Source: Bradyrhizobium iriomotense
Lineage (GTDB): Bacteria > Pseudomonadota > Alphaproteobacteria > Rhizobiales > Xanthobacteraceae
DNA: 64,000 nucleotides
Reading direction: 5' to 3'
Assembly: GCF_018129405.1 (NCBI RefSeq)
Contig: NZ_JAFCLP010000003.1
Location: 402,001 to 466,000, forward strand
Shown here: positions 27,881-35,449 of the stretch, piece by piece
Numbering within the stretch: position 1 is the first letter of the stretch
Layout: every line of letters begins with the position of its first letter
The notes under the pieces: model-generated
Told to the model about the DNA's origin: nothing
Databases searched by the model: none
What the model saw: the letters and a program-made list of their open reading frames with translations, nothing else
Made by a program: the position numbers and the translations under genes

Positions 27881-29461
27881 ATGTACGACACCATCATCGT
27901 GGGCGCCGGCTCGGCCGGGTGTGTGCTCGCCAACCGGCTGTCGGCCGATCCACACCGCAAGGTTTTGGTGCTGGAAGCCGGCCGGGCTGCGCCGCTCGCT
28001 TCAGACATTCCGTCGGACTGGCCGACGATGTTCAACACATCGGTCGACTGGGGCTATTACACCGAACCGCAGGCGGGCTGCCGCGGACGGCGTATCTTCT
28101 GGCCGCGCGGAAAAATGGTCGGCGGCTCCGGCGCGATGAACGCGATGATCTATATCCGCGGTCTGCCGTCCGACTACGACGGCTGGGCGCGCGCGGGCTG
28201 CGCAGGCTGGGCTTGGCGCGACGTGCTGCCGAAATTCATCGCCTTCGAGAGCAATGCGCGCTTCACCGACGATCCCTTCCACGGCACGCGTGGTCCCCTG
28301 CATGTCGCCGACGTTCCCCATGTCGATCCGAGCGAGCTGAAATGGCTGGAGGCCGCGCAGGCCGCGGGGCTGCCGCACAATCCCGACTTCAACGGCGCCA
28401 CCCAGGAAGGGGCAGGCTTCTTCCAATTCGTGATCAAGGACGGCGAGCGTTTCGGCACCGGCAAGGCCTATTTGCGCCCAGCGCTGGCGCGCGCCAATCT
28501 CACGCTGAAGACAGGCGCGCTTGTCACCCGCATCATCATCGAGCGCTCCCGCGCGATCGGCGTCGAATATCTCGAGAACGGGCAGCCGAAGAGCGCCTTC
28601 GCCACAACCGAGGTGGTGCTCGCCTCCGGCGCCATCGGCTCGGCGCAGCAACTGCTGCTGTCAGGCGTGGGCCCGGCCGACGAATTGAAGGCAGCCGGCG
28701 TGGATGTCGTGCACGAGCTCGCGGGCGTCGGCAGGAATCTCCAGGATCACTTCAACATTCCCATCACCTTCTACACGAAGGAGAAGATCGGCGTCGGCGC
28801 CTGGACGGAGGAGAACCTGGCCGCAAGCCTTGCCGAGTGGGAAACCAGCCGCAGCGGCCCGCGCACCTCGCCCTGGGTCGCCGCCGGCGCGCATGTGAAG
28901 AGCCGCCCCGAGGTCGAGCCTGACCTGCAGCTCTACGGCGCGATCAGCCCGCACCGCGACTATGTCCGCTTCCTGGCGTCCAGGCCGGGCATCACCCTGC
29001 ATGCGACGTTGCAGCGGCCGAACAGCCGCGGCCGGATCACGCTGCGCTCGGCCGATCCGATCGAACATCCCGCGATCGACCCCGGCTATTTCGCTTCGGA
29101 TGCGAGCGGCAGCGACATCGCGACCATGATCGAAGGCGTGCGCATCAACCGCCGCATCGCCGCGCAATCGCCTCTGAAGGAGATGATCGAGGGGGAGATC
29201 ACGCCCAGCGCGGAAGCGGTCAGCGACGCCGAGATCGCCGACTACATCCGCGGCCATTGCACGACACTCTATCACGCCGCCTCGACCTGCCGGATGGGCA
29301 CGGATGATCTGGCCGTCGTCGATCCGCAGCGGTTGCAGGTGCGCGGCCTCGACGGCCTGCATGTCGCCGACGCCTCGGTGATCCCGATCATGATCTCAGG
29401 CAACATCCAGACGCCGACGATCCTGATTGCCGAATGCGCAGCGGCGGCGATGCTGGGCTAA
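27881..29461 (+). CDS. GMC-family FAD oxidoreductase (choline/alcohol dehydrogenase-like)
   Basis: A 526-residue flavoenzyme. The N-terminal Rossmann motif IIVGAGSAGCVLANRLS binds FAD. The GMC signature appears in PRGKMVGGSGAMNAMIYIRG near residue 80-100 and ASGAIGSAQQLLLSGVGP near 255. The C-terminal catalytic region has TTLYHAASTCRMGTDDLAVV, with the active-site His, and GNIQTPTILIAE. There is no signal peptide, so it acts in the cytoplasm. I chose the ATG at 27881 (MYDTIIVGAG) because a GGAG lies at the right distance; a seven-codon longer start exists. The substrate is likely an alcohol or polyol but is unknown. Confidence 0.88.
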   Translation: MYDTIIVGAGSAGCVLANRLSADPHRKVLVLEAGRAAPLASDIPSDWPTMFNTSVDWGYYTEPQAGCRGRRIFWPRGKMVGGSGAMNAMIYIRGLPSDYDGWARAGCAGWAWRDVLPKFIAFESNARFTDDPFHGTRGPLHVADVPHVDPSELKWLEAAQAAGLPHNPDFNGATQEGAGFFQFVIKDGERFGTGKAYLRPALARANLTLKTGALVTRIIIERSRAIGVEYLENGQPKSAFATTEVVLASGAIGSAQQLLLSGVGPADELKAAGVDVVHELAGVGRNLQDHFNIPITFYTKEKIGVGAWTEENLAASLAEWETSRSGPRTSPWVAAGAHVKSRPEVEPDLQLYGAISPHRDYVRFLASRPGITLHATLQRPNSRGRITLRSADPIEHPAIDPGYFASDASGSDIATMIEGVRINRRIAAQSPLKEMIEGEITPSAEAVSDAEIADYIRGHCTTLYHAASTCRMGTDDLAVVDPQRLQVRGLDGLHVADASVIPIMISGNIQTPTILIAECAAAAMLG

Positions 29462-29464
29462 GCG

Positions 29465-30151
29465 CTAATCGTCGTCGGGGCCAAACAGCCTGATCTGCGG
29501 AAAACCGTTGCGTGGCCGGCCTGCATAGTCGCGCGCATCGGAATCTTCGCGGATGTTGCGTGCCACGTCGTCCCAATCGGTGCGGTCGCGCATGCCGCGC
29601 GAATCGCGGGAATCGTAGCGGTGACGTTCCGCCCAGCGCTCGCGGCGTTCGGCTCGGCGCCGTTCGGACGCGGCACGCCTCACGTCCGAATCCCTCGCCT
29701 TGGCATAGGCGTTGTCGAATGAGGAGGATTGGTTCGTCGAAGCCTGCTGCTCGGCAGGTTTCACGACTTGCGAAGATGATGTCGGTGCCAGCCTCGGCGG
29801 CTCAACCGCGGCCGCTTGTGAAGGCTGCGGCGCCGGTGGTTCAGCGTTCGCCTGAGTGGTCTGCGTGTCGGGCTTTGCGGCTTCAGGCTTTGCTTCGGCC
29901 TGGGCCGGCGCAGCGATGATCGTGCCGAAGGCTTGCGATCCCGTGAGATATTGGACGCGCTCCGACGGCGCATTGGTCTGGGCCGGCACGCCGGCGGCAT
30001 CCGTGCGCTGCGCCATCTTGCTGGTATCCGGCCCTTGCTTGGGCGCGATCGGATTCATGATGTTGCCGGCGACGATGCCGCCGCCGAGGCCAATGGCAAT
30101 AGCGACAACAATCGTTCCGGCACCGACGAAATAGGCTGTCGAGGCGCGCAT
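29465..30151 (-). CDS. Membrane-anchored protein with charged C-terminus
   Basis: A 228-residue protein with an N-terminal hydrophobic helix (YFVGAGTIVVAIAIGLGGGI), then a Pro/Ala/Gln-rich linker (about 75-140), then a highly charged tail with ERRRAERRERWAERHRYDSR and DSRGMRDRTDWDDVARNIRE. It probably sits in the inner membrane with the tail in the periplasm. AT the start, GAGGGAG precedes the ATG at 30151. No domain is recognised. It is convergent with the GMC gene, three bases apart. Confidence 0.65.
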   Translation of the reverse strand: MRASTAYFVGAGTIVVAIAIGLGGGIVAGNIMNPIAPKQGPDTSKMAQRTDAAGVPAQTNAPSERVQYLTGSQAFGTIIAAPAQAEAKPEAAKPDTQTTQANAEPPAPQPSQAAAVEPPRLAPTSSSQVVKPAEQQASTNQSSSFDNAYAKARDSDVRRAASERRRAERRERWAERHRYDSRDSRGMRDRTDWDDVARNIREDSDARDYAGRPRNGFPQIRLFGPDDD

Positions 30152-30240
30152 TTGTCCACTCCCTCTTTTGGGGCGGGCAACGCATGGGGATTGCTGGATG
30201 TTCCTGATGGCTGCGGTTCCCAAGCAGGAAACCGCGCGTG

Positions 30241-30948
30241 TCAGATTTGCTGCGCGACCTTCTCGAGCCCGATGAGGCGGGCGAGCTTGCGCACTTCCTC
30301 TTTCTGGTCGTCGCGCAGCTGGAACAGCAGCGGCATCGCGGCCGACTTCAACTGCTGCACCTCGTCGCAATTCGGATCGATCTGCGCGCTGGGCGGCGCG
30401 TTCGGGTTCGACAGCTTGTTCGCCTGGATCTTGCGCGCGACGTTGCGCAGCGCGGTCTCGACCGAAGGCCAGTAATATTCCTGCGACGACGACAGCTTCA
30501 GGCGATCCTTGATGCCCGAAATCTGAACGTCGGAGAGCAGCGAATAGGATTTCTGCGGCTTGGCGACGACCTTCGGCTTGACCGGGACCTCGACGGCAGG
30601 AACTTCAGCCGCAGCGGGCGCCTCATGCGCATTTGCTTTCGGCATCGGGAAATCGGACGGCGTCGCAGCGGCAAAGGCCTGGCGCAGCGGTTCGGTCAGG
30701 ACCGGCGCCTGCGCGAGCTTGTCGGCGGGCACCTGGACCGGCTCGATCGCAGCCGAGGCCAGAGCGAGCGTCGGAACCAGGCGATCGGCCTTGGCGGCAC
30801 GATTGGTGGCAAGCGGCTTGGCGGGCGGGGCTTCGGTGATCATCTCGGCGCTGACGCTGGGCACGCTGTCACGGCCGAGAATGGCGGTGGTGGCGGCGCC
30901 GAGGACGAGGAAACAGGTCAGCACGACGATGGTGATGGCTTTGGACAA
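30241..30948 (-). CDS. Membrane-anchored protein of unknown function
   Basis: A 235-residue protein with an N-terminal hydrophobic helix (AITIVVLTCFLVLGAATTAI), a Pro/Ala-rich middle and a conserved-looking helical C-terminal domain from about residue 145 (KDRLKLSSSQEYYWPSVETA then a Cys in IDPNCDEVQQLK). The end region resembles Spy/LTXXQ-like helical repeats only loosely. The start is probably TTG at 30948, five bases after GGAGG; a GTG at 30966 would put the ribosome site inside the gene. It lies 89 bp upstream of the previous membrane-anchored gene, same strand. Confidence 0.6.
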   Translation of the reverse strand: MSKAITIVVLTCFLVLGAATTAILGRDSVPSVSAEMITEAPPAKPLATNRAAKADRLVPTLALASAAIEPVQVPADKLAQAPVLTEPLRQAFAAATPSDFPMPKANAHEAPAAAEVPAVEVPVKPKVVAKPQKSYSLLSDVQISGIKDRLKLSSSQEYYWPSVETALRNVARKIQANKLSNPNAPPSAQIDPNCDEVQQLKSAAMPLLFQLRDDQKEEVRKLARLIGLEKVAQQI

Positions 30949-31081
30949 ACGTCCCTCCGCGCCCACAACTTCAAGTCCACGTGATCAGTGCCCGGAAACT
31001 GGGCGGTAATTAAGGCCTAACCGTGCCATTGCGGCGGCAATCGCGCGGACTGCGGCGACATCGCCGAAAACCTCAAGGAAA

Positions 31082-31330
31082 TCAGGCAGCTGCCGCCAGA
31101 TCATAGGCGTCCTGGATGTCGGCGACGATCTCGGAGGCCTCCCAGACCGCGCGCGGCTCGACCGACTGCAGCGTGACCGTCCAGTTGCCGCCCCGGCGGG
31201 TGCGGGGGACGCTGACGATGTCGAAGCGCACATTGCGGCACAGCGGATGGCGGGCCAGCGCATGGGCGACGCGGACGCGGATCTCGTCCAGCGATGCCGC
31301 CGTCTTGGTGTTGAGAAACTCGTAGTCCAT
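31082..31330 (-). CDS. Hypothetical protein, 82 residues
   Basis: A small soluble protein (82 residues) with the pattern IRVRVAHALARHPLCRNVRF and a Trp-containing strand RGGNWTVTLQSVEPRAVWEA. No signal peptide or known domain is seen. A GAGGGACAGG ribosome site precedes the ATG. It lies just outside the insertion element described next. Confidence 0.6.
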   Translation of the reverse strand: MDYEFLNTKTAASLDEIRVRVAHALARHPLCRNVRFDIVSVPRTRRGGNWTVTLQSVEPRAVWEASEIVADIQDAYDLAAAA

Positions 31331-31472
31331 CGCCTGTCCCTCTCGGTCCTGATTGGCGGCCTCGAGAGGGATTCTTGGCGAGCGATGGTTAATCTGCCGT
31401 TAAATGAGGGGGTTTTGAGGTATGCGGGATTAACTGTGACCGATGCGATCTTCTCTCCCTCTCCCCGTTCTT

Positions 31473-32742
31473 TGTTCAGACCGGGGAGATGGTGGACGGG
31501 TGTTCGGAGACATCGTGGACACTTTCGACAGCGAAGCAAGGAGGCTGTCGGATGCCGTTCCGCGAGGTGTCCCGGATGGGCGCGAGATTGGAGTTTGTGA
31601 TGTTGGCCTCGGAAGAGGGAGCCAACGTTCGGCAGTTGTGCCGTCGCTTCGGCATCAGCCCGACGACCGGTTACAAATGGCTGGAGCGTTGGCGGCTCGG
31701 CGGGATGGCCGGACTTGCGGAGCAGACGCGGCGGCCGCAAACCTCCCCGGCGCGCAGTGCGACAGCGATCGAGGACGCCGTACTTTCTGTGCGGGCCGAG
31801 CATCCGGCCTGGGGTGGGCGCAAGATCGCCAGGCGGCTGAAGGATCTGGGACAGGAAGCCGTTCCGGCGCCCTCGACTGTCACGGCGATCCTGAAGCGGC
31901 ACGGGGTGGAACTGGGCAGGTTCGGCGGCGGTTCGTCCACCTTTACCCGTTTCGAACGATCGCGGCCGAACGAGTTGTGGCAGATGGACTTCAAAGGCCA
32001 CGTGGCCCTGCATGTCGGCCGGCTTCATCCTCTGACCGTTCTCGACGATCACTCGCGCTTCTCGGTGGCACTGGCGGCCTGCGCCGACGAGCAGACCGAA
32101 ACGGTCAGGCAGCATCTCATCGCGGCTTTCCGTCGCTACGGCCTGCCCGAGAGGCTGATCACCGACAACGGTTCGCCCTGGGGCGACGGTCCGGGCAGCC
32201 CGTTTACCCCGCTCGGGGTCTGGCTGATCGAGCATGGCATCAAGATCAGCCATTCGCGGCCCTATCATCCGCAGACCATGGGCAAGGACGAACGCTTCCA
32301 CCGCAGCCTCAAGGCCGAAGTGTTGTCCGCTCCTCCCTTCGCCGATATCGCCGCCGCCCAGCGTGCTTTCGAGCGATGGCGCACCGTCTACAACACGCAG
32401 CGGCCTCACGACGCGCTCGATCTTGCCGTGCCGGCTAGCCGTTACCAGCCGAGCCCGCGCGACTATGTCGAGACTGTCGCGCCCTTCGAATACGCGCCAG
32501 GCGATGCCGTGCGCCGGGTCCAGCAAGGCGGACACGTCAGCTTCCTCGGCCGCAACCTCAAAGTCTCCAAGGCCTTCCGCGGCAAAGCCGTCGCGTTCCG
32601 GCCAACCACAGAGGATGGCGTCTTCAACGTCGTCTTCAGAACCCAGATAATTGCTACCGTCGACATCCGGCCTCTCGACGGGAGTCCAGAAAGTGTCCAC
32701 GATGTCTCCGAACACCCGTCCACCATCTCCCCGGTCTGAACA
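31473..32742 (+). mobile_element. Insertion sequence, IS481-type
   Basis: A 1270-bp element bounded by 54-bp perfect terminal inverted repeats (31473-31526 and 32689-32742) with ends TGTTCAGACC...GGTCTGAACA. One transposase gene fills it. It is flanked by TTCTT on the left and CTCTT on the right (TCTT shared), which I read as a 4- or 5-bp target duplication. The host site is the loop of a palindromic repeat. Perfect repeats and an intact gene suggest a recent insertion. Confidence 0.88.
31552..32739 (+). CDS. IS481-family DDE transposase
   Basis: A 395-residue transposase. The N-terminal helix-turn-helix region includes VRQLCRRFGISPTTGYKWLE. The rve-type integrase core has Asp146 (LWQMDFKGH), Asp205 (LITDNGSPW) and Glu247 (GKDERFHRSLKAE). 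The C-terminal part has GHVSFLGRNLKVSKAF. The start is the ATG at 31552, seven bases after AAGGAGG, rather than an upstream ATG inside the left terminal repeat. The stop codon lies inside the right terminal repeat. The gene appears intact, so the element may be active. Confidence 0.92.
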   Translation: MPFREVSRMGARLEFVMLASEEGANVRQLCRRFGISPTTGYKWLERWRLGGMAGLAEQTRRPQTSPARSATAIEDAVLSVRAEHPAWGGRKIARRLKDLGQEAVPAPSTVTAILKRHGVELGRFGGGSSTFTRFERSRPNELWQMDFKGHVALHVGRLHPLTVLDDHSRFSVALAACADEQTETVRQHLIAAFRRYGLPERLITDNGSPWGDGPGSPFTPLGVWLIEHGIKISHSRPYHPQTMGKDERFHRSLKAEVLSAPPFADIAAAQRAFERWRTVYNTQRPHDALDLAVPASRYQPSPRDYVETVAPFEYAPGDAVRRVQQGGHVSFLGRNLKVSKAFRGKAVAFRPTTEDGVFNVVFRTQIIATVDIRPLDGSPESVHDVSEHPSTISPV

Positions 32743-32985
32743 CTCTTACGGGGAGAGGGTTGGGGTGAGGGGCCTCTCTCCACCTGGGCAACTGTCGAGA
32801 GACCTGTACCCCCTCACCCGGATTGCATCTTCGATGCAATCCGACCTCTCCCCGCAAGCGGGGCGAGGTTAGCGCGACTCCCAGCGAACGCTTTGCGCTC
32901 CTCCACCTCCGGAACATTTGGTTCCCTCGCGCGTCATTATGGGTGAGGCGCATTGCGCGCTTCATGCGGGAGGGAGGGCCAGGAA

Positions 32986-34272
32986 GTGGCCAAAGCGGCG
33001 GTCATGTCGGGACGCATGGGGCTGGTGCTCGCTGGCGCGACCCTCCTGATTGCGGCAGTGCTGCTGCCGAATACGGCGGAAGCGCAGTTCGGACTGCGCG
33101 GTGGCCCGCTCGGTGTTGCGCGGTTTGCCGTCGGTCACGTCATCGGTATGTCACGCCTGCGCCATGCTCGCATGGCGGTGCGCGGTGGCCGCTACCGTTC
33201 CGCTGCGTTGCGGTCCCAGGATCCGCGTGGTGCCGAGCGTGGGCAGGCTTCCAATCCTTACATCATCCGTGCGGCCCTCTCGGCGCAAGCCGCGCTCGCC
33301 GGCTGGCGCGGCGGCCGCAGCCCGCAGGGCTGGTGGCGTCATCCCGACGGCAGCTATGGCTGGGCCGGCCCGGTATTCTGGCCGTTCGCACATGACGATC
33401 TCGCCAACGCGGTCATCTTCGCCGACACCACCAGCATCTCGCTTTATGGCTATGGCGACATCTATGCCGCGATCTTCTCGCCCTATGCGGCCACCGAGCT
33501 TGCTGCCTACGCTGCGCCGCAGGGCCGGCGCGCGCGAAAGGTCCCCTCGATCGAGAGCATTTGCGACGCCAGCGACACCGGCGGCCTGCCCGTCGATCGC
33601 ATCGCTGCGGTCGCAGCACCGAGCGAGTCGCAGCGCGTAGCGCTCGACGAGCTCGCCGCCGCCTGGAATGCAGCGCGCGACACCATCCGCGCCGCCTGCC
33701 CGGCGCAGGCGCCCGCAACCGCCGCCGAGCGTCTCGGCCTGATGCGCGAGCGCATCGAGGCCATGATCAAGGCGACGGATGCGATCGAAGCGCCGTTCGC
33801 GAAGTTTGCAGGTCTCCTCAATGACGACCAGAAGGCCAGGCTCAATGCCCTCGCCAATGATCGTCGCGCCGCGCTGGCGTCTCGCCAGCCCAAGGACGCG
33901 CAGGCCGCTGCCGCTTGCAAGCCGGACTACGATCCCCGCTACGACGAAAAGGCGCAGCGCCAATATGAGCAGCTCATGCAGCAGCAATGGCCCGCGGACG
34001 ACATTGCTTCCACGCTCCGTCTCGACGAGACCGCCCGCGCCCGCCTCGAGGTGCTCCAGGACACCACGCTGCGCACCATGGAGACACTGAGCGCCTGTCC
34101 TGCGGAGGCCGCCGCGACACCGCTCGCCCGCCTCGCAGCCGTGAAGGCACGGCTACAGACGATGCTGCAGGCGGTGAACGGCGTCACCGATGCGCTCGAC
34201 GATTTCGAGGCCGATCTGAGCGACGAGCAGAAGGCCGGCTTCGAGGCGATCGGGCCGAAGCGGGGGGCGTGA
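32986..34272 (+). CDS. Exported LTXXQ (Spy/CpxP-like) motif protein
   Basis: A 428-residue exported protein with a signal peptide (MGLVLAGATLLIAAVLLPNT, cleavage near AEA). Two helical segments carry LTXXQ-like motifs, LLNDDQKARLNAL near residue 280 and DLSDEQKAGFEAI near the C-terminus; these mark the Spy/CpxP-related family of periplasmic stress proteins. Cys residues lie in ESICDASD, RAACPAQA and LSACPAEA. A GTG start at 32986 with GGGAGGG upstream is preferred; the ATG at 33004 is the alternative. It is convergent with the next gene, stop codons abutting. Confidence 0.75.
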   Translation: MAKAAVMSGRMGLVLAGATLLIAAVLLPNTAEAQFGLRGGPLGVARFAVGHVIGMSRLRHARMAVRGGRYRSAALRSQDPRGAERGQASNPYIIRAALSAQAALAGWRGGRSPQGWWRHPDGSYGWAGPVFWPFAHDDLANAVIFADTTSISLYGYGDIYAAIFSPYAATELAAYAAPQGRRARKVPSIESICDASDTGGLPVDRIAAVAAPSESQRVALDELAAAWNAARDTIRAACPAQAPATAAERLGLMRERIEAMIKATDAIEAPFAKFAGLLNDDQKARLNALANDRRAALASRQPKDAQAAAACKPDYDPRYDEKAQRQYEQLMQQQWPADDIASTLRLDETARARLEVLQDTTLRTMETLSACPAEAAATPLARLAAVKARLQTMLQAVNGVTDALDDFEADLSDEQKAGFEAIGPKRGA

Positions 34273-35139
34273 TCACCCGCACGCCCAGTCGAACTTCATG
34301 TCCTTGAAGTCGAGCTGCGCGTTGCCGGTGCCGAAATTGTAGCCGCCGAAATATTCCTCGAACTCGATGTAGAACGGGCTCATCTCCGGCACCGCCTGGC
34401 AGGGCCGCATGGTGCCGCCGAGATGGTTGTGAGCGTGGTCCTTGGCCCAATCGTGCAAGCGGTAATTCTCAGTGCTCGGGACGCCGCCGACAAAGTAGTA
34501 GTAGGACTGATAATCGCTCGGCGGGTTGCGCGGGAAGTGCGGGTCCTGCGGGGCCTTGCCGGCGTTGGGATCGGTCGCGCGCGGCATCAAGGCGATCGCG
34601 AGGTTCTCCGCCAGATCGGCCCGCGGAGGGCCGGCGAACATCTTCTGCGCGAAGGGCGGGGCGGACTCGAAGAAAGCCCTGGCGCCGCCGACATCGAGCC
34701 AGCGCGGCCGCTGCGCCGTCGCAAGCGCAAGCGGTGCCGGCGGCGTCGCGAACGCGCCCTCGTATTCGGCTGCGGTCAACAGCAGCGCGGCATATTCGTA
34801 ATCGAGGATGTCGGTCATGCGCGACAGGCGCGGATGCGCGGGCCGCGCCAGCACCGCCTCGCGGATCTCGGGATCATCGGGCGCGCCGCCGTCATTGTGA
34901 TCGGGCGGCGTCGCAAAGAACGACACCGCGACGATGTCCGCGCCATGCACGCGATAGTCCTCCGGCAGCAGAAGCGTGAAGCCGTGCATCAGCGGATAGC
35001 CGGTGACGGGATCGAGCGGCCATTGCTCGCTGCTGATGCCCGGCGGCAGCCCATAGACCCAGCCCTGGTCGCGCGCGCGGTCCGCGGGCCGGTCCAGCAT
35101 CTGCAAATCATACGCACGCGAAGGCAAGGCAAACGTCAC
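34273..35139 (-). CDS. Hypothetical protein, 288 residues
   Basis: A soluble protein of 288 residues, rich in Pro and aromatic residues (GWVYGLPPGISSEQWPLDPV; ending GGYNFGTGNAQLDFKDMKFD and a final Cys-Gly). The pattern recalls DUF1963/YwqG-like proteins at the C-terminus but I cannot assign it firmly. I take a GTG start at 35139 with GGGAGACG upstream; an in-frame start further upstream lacks a ribosome site. No signal peptide is seen. Confidence 0.55.
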   Translation of the reverse strand: MTFALPSRAYDLQMLDRPADRARDQGWVYGLPPGISSEQWPLDPVTGYPLMHGFTLLLPEDYRVHGADIVAVSFFATPPDHNDGGAPDDPEIREAVLARPAHPRLSRMTDILDYEYAALLLTAAEYEGAFATPPAPLALATAQRPRWLDVGGARAFFESAPPFAQKMFAGPPRADLAENLAIALMPRATDPNAGKAPQDPHFPRNPPSDYQSYYYFVGGVPSTENYRLHDWAKDHAHNHLGGTMRPCQAVPEMSPFYIEFEEYFGGYNFGTGNAQLDFKDMKFDWACG

Positions 35140-35347
35140 GATCGTCTCCCACGAAATCCGCCTCGCCGTTGAGGCGATGGTTAGTCGTGGGGAGGGGAGA
35201 TGTGGTTCGTGGGGGGAGGTGGGAGATGATGCCATTCTGCCGGTGTTTTGCCCGACGGGTCAACGCAGGCCGGCACCCGCATAAGTCATTGATCTTGCAG
35301 ACCCCGTCTACTGTGCATGGGGTTGTTTTCGACTTTTTGTTTGGTCT

Positions 35348-35434
35348 CGTAGCCCGGATGGAGCGAAGCGCAATCCGGGACCGCTGTCGCTTGTGGCACG
35401 ACCCCGGATTTCGCTGCGCTCCATCCGGGCTACG
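35348..35434. repeat. GTAGCCCGGATGG-family palindrome
   Basis: An 87-bp inverted repeat with outer arms CGTAGCCCGGATGGAGCG and CGCTCCATCCGGGCTACG and a shorter inner GC-rich pairing. It occupies the 310-bp spacer (35140-35449) downstream of the cyclase gene. The other part of the spacer shows no gene or clear signal. Confidence 0.85.
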
Positions 35435-35449
35435 ATGTCGTCGCGGCCG

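Larger units (their letters stand above)
31457..32871. repeat. Composite palindromic repeat (CTCTCCCCGC family), split by the IS element
   Basis: The left arm is at 31457-31472 and the rest at about 32743-32871. Joined, they give a hairpin CCTCTCCCCGT-TCTT-ACGGGGAGAGG followed by GGTTGGGGTGAGG, an inner hairpin GGATTGCATC-TTC-GATGCAATCC and the closing CCTCTCCCCGC-AAGC-GGGG. The order matches the intact copy at 26798, but the inner hairpin sequence differs. After it, 32872-32985 shows no gene. Confidence 0.85.

Noticed and set aside
31473-32742. Composite transposon carrying neighbouring genes
   Set aside because: Only one IS copy is present and no second copy brackets other genes in the window.
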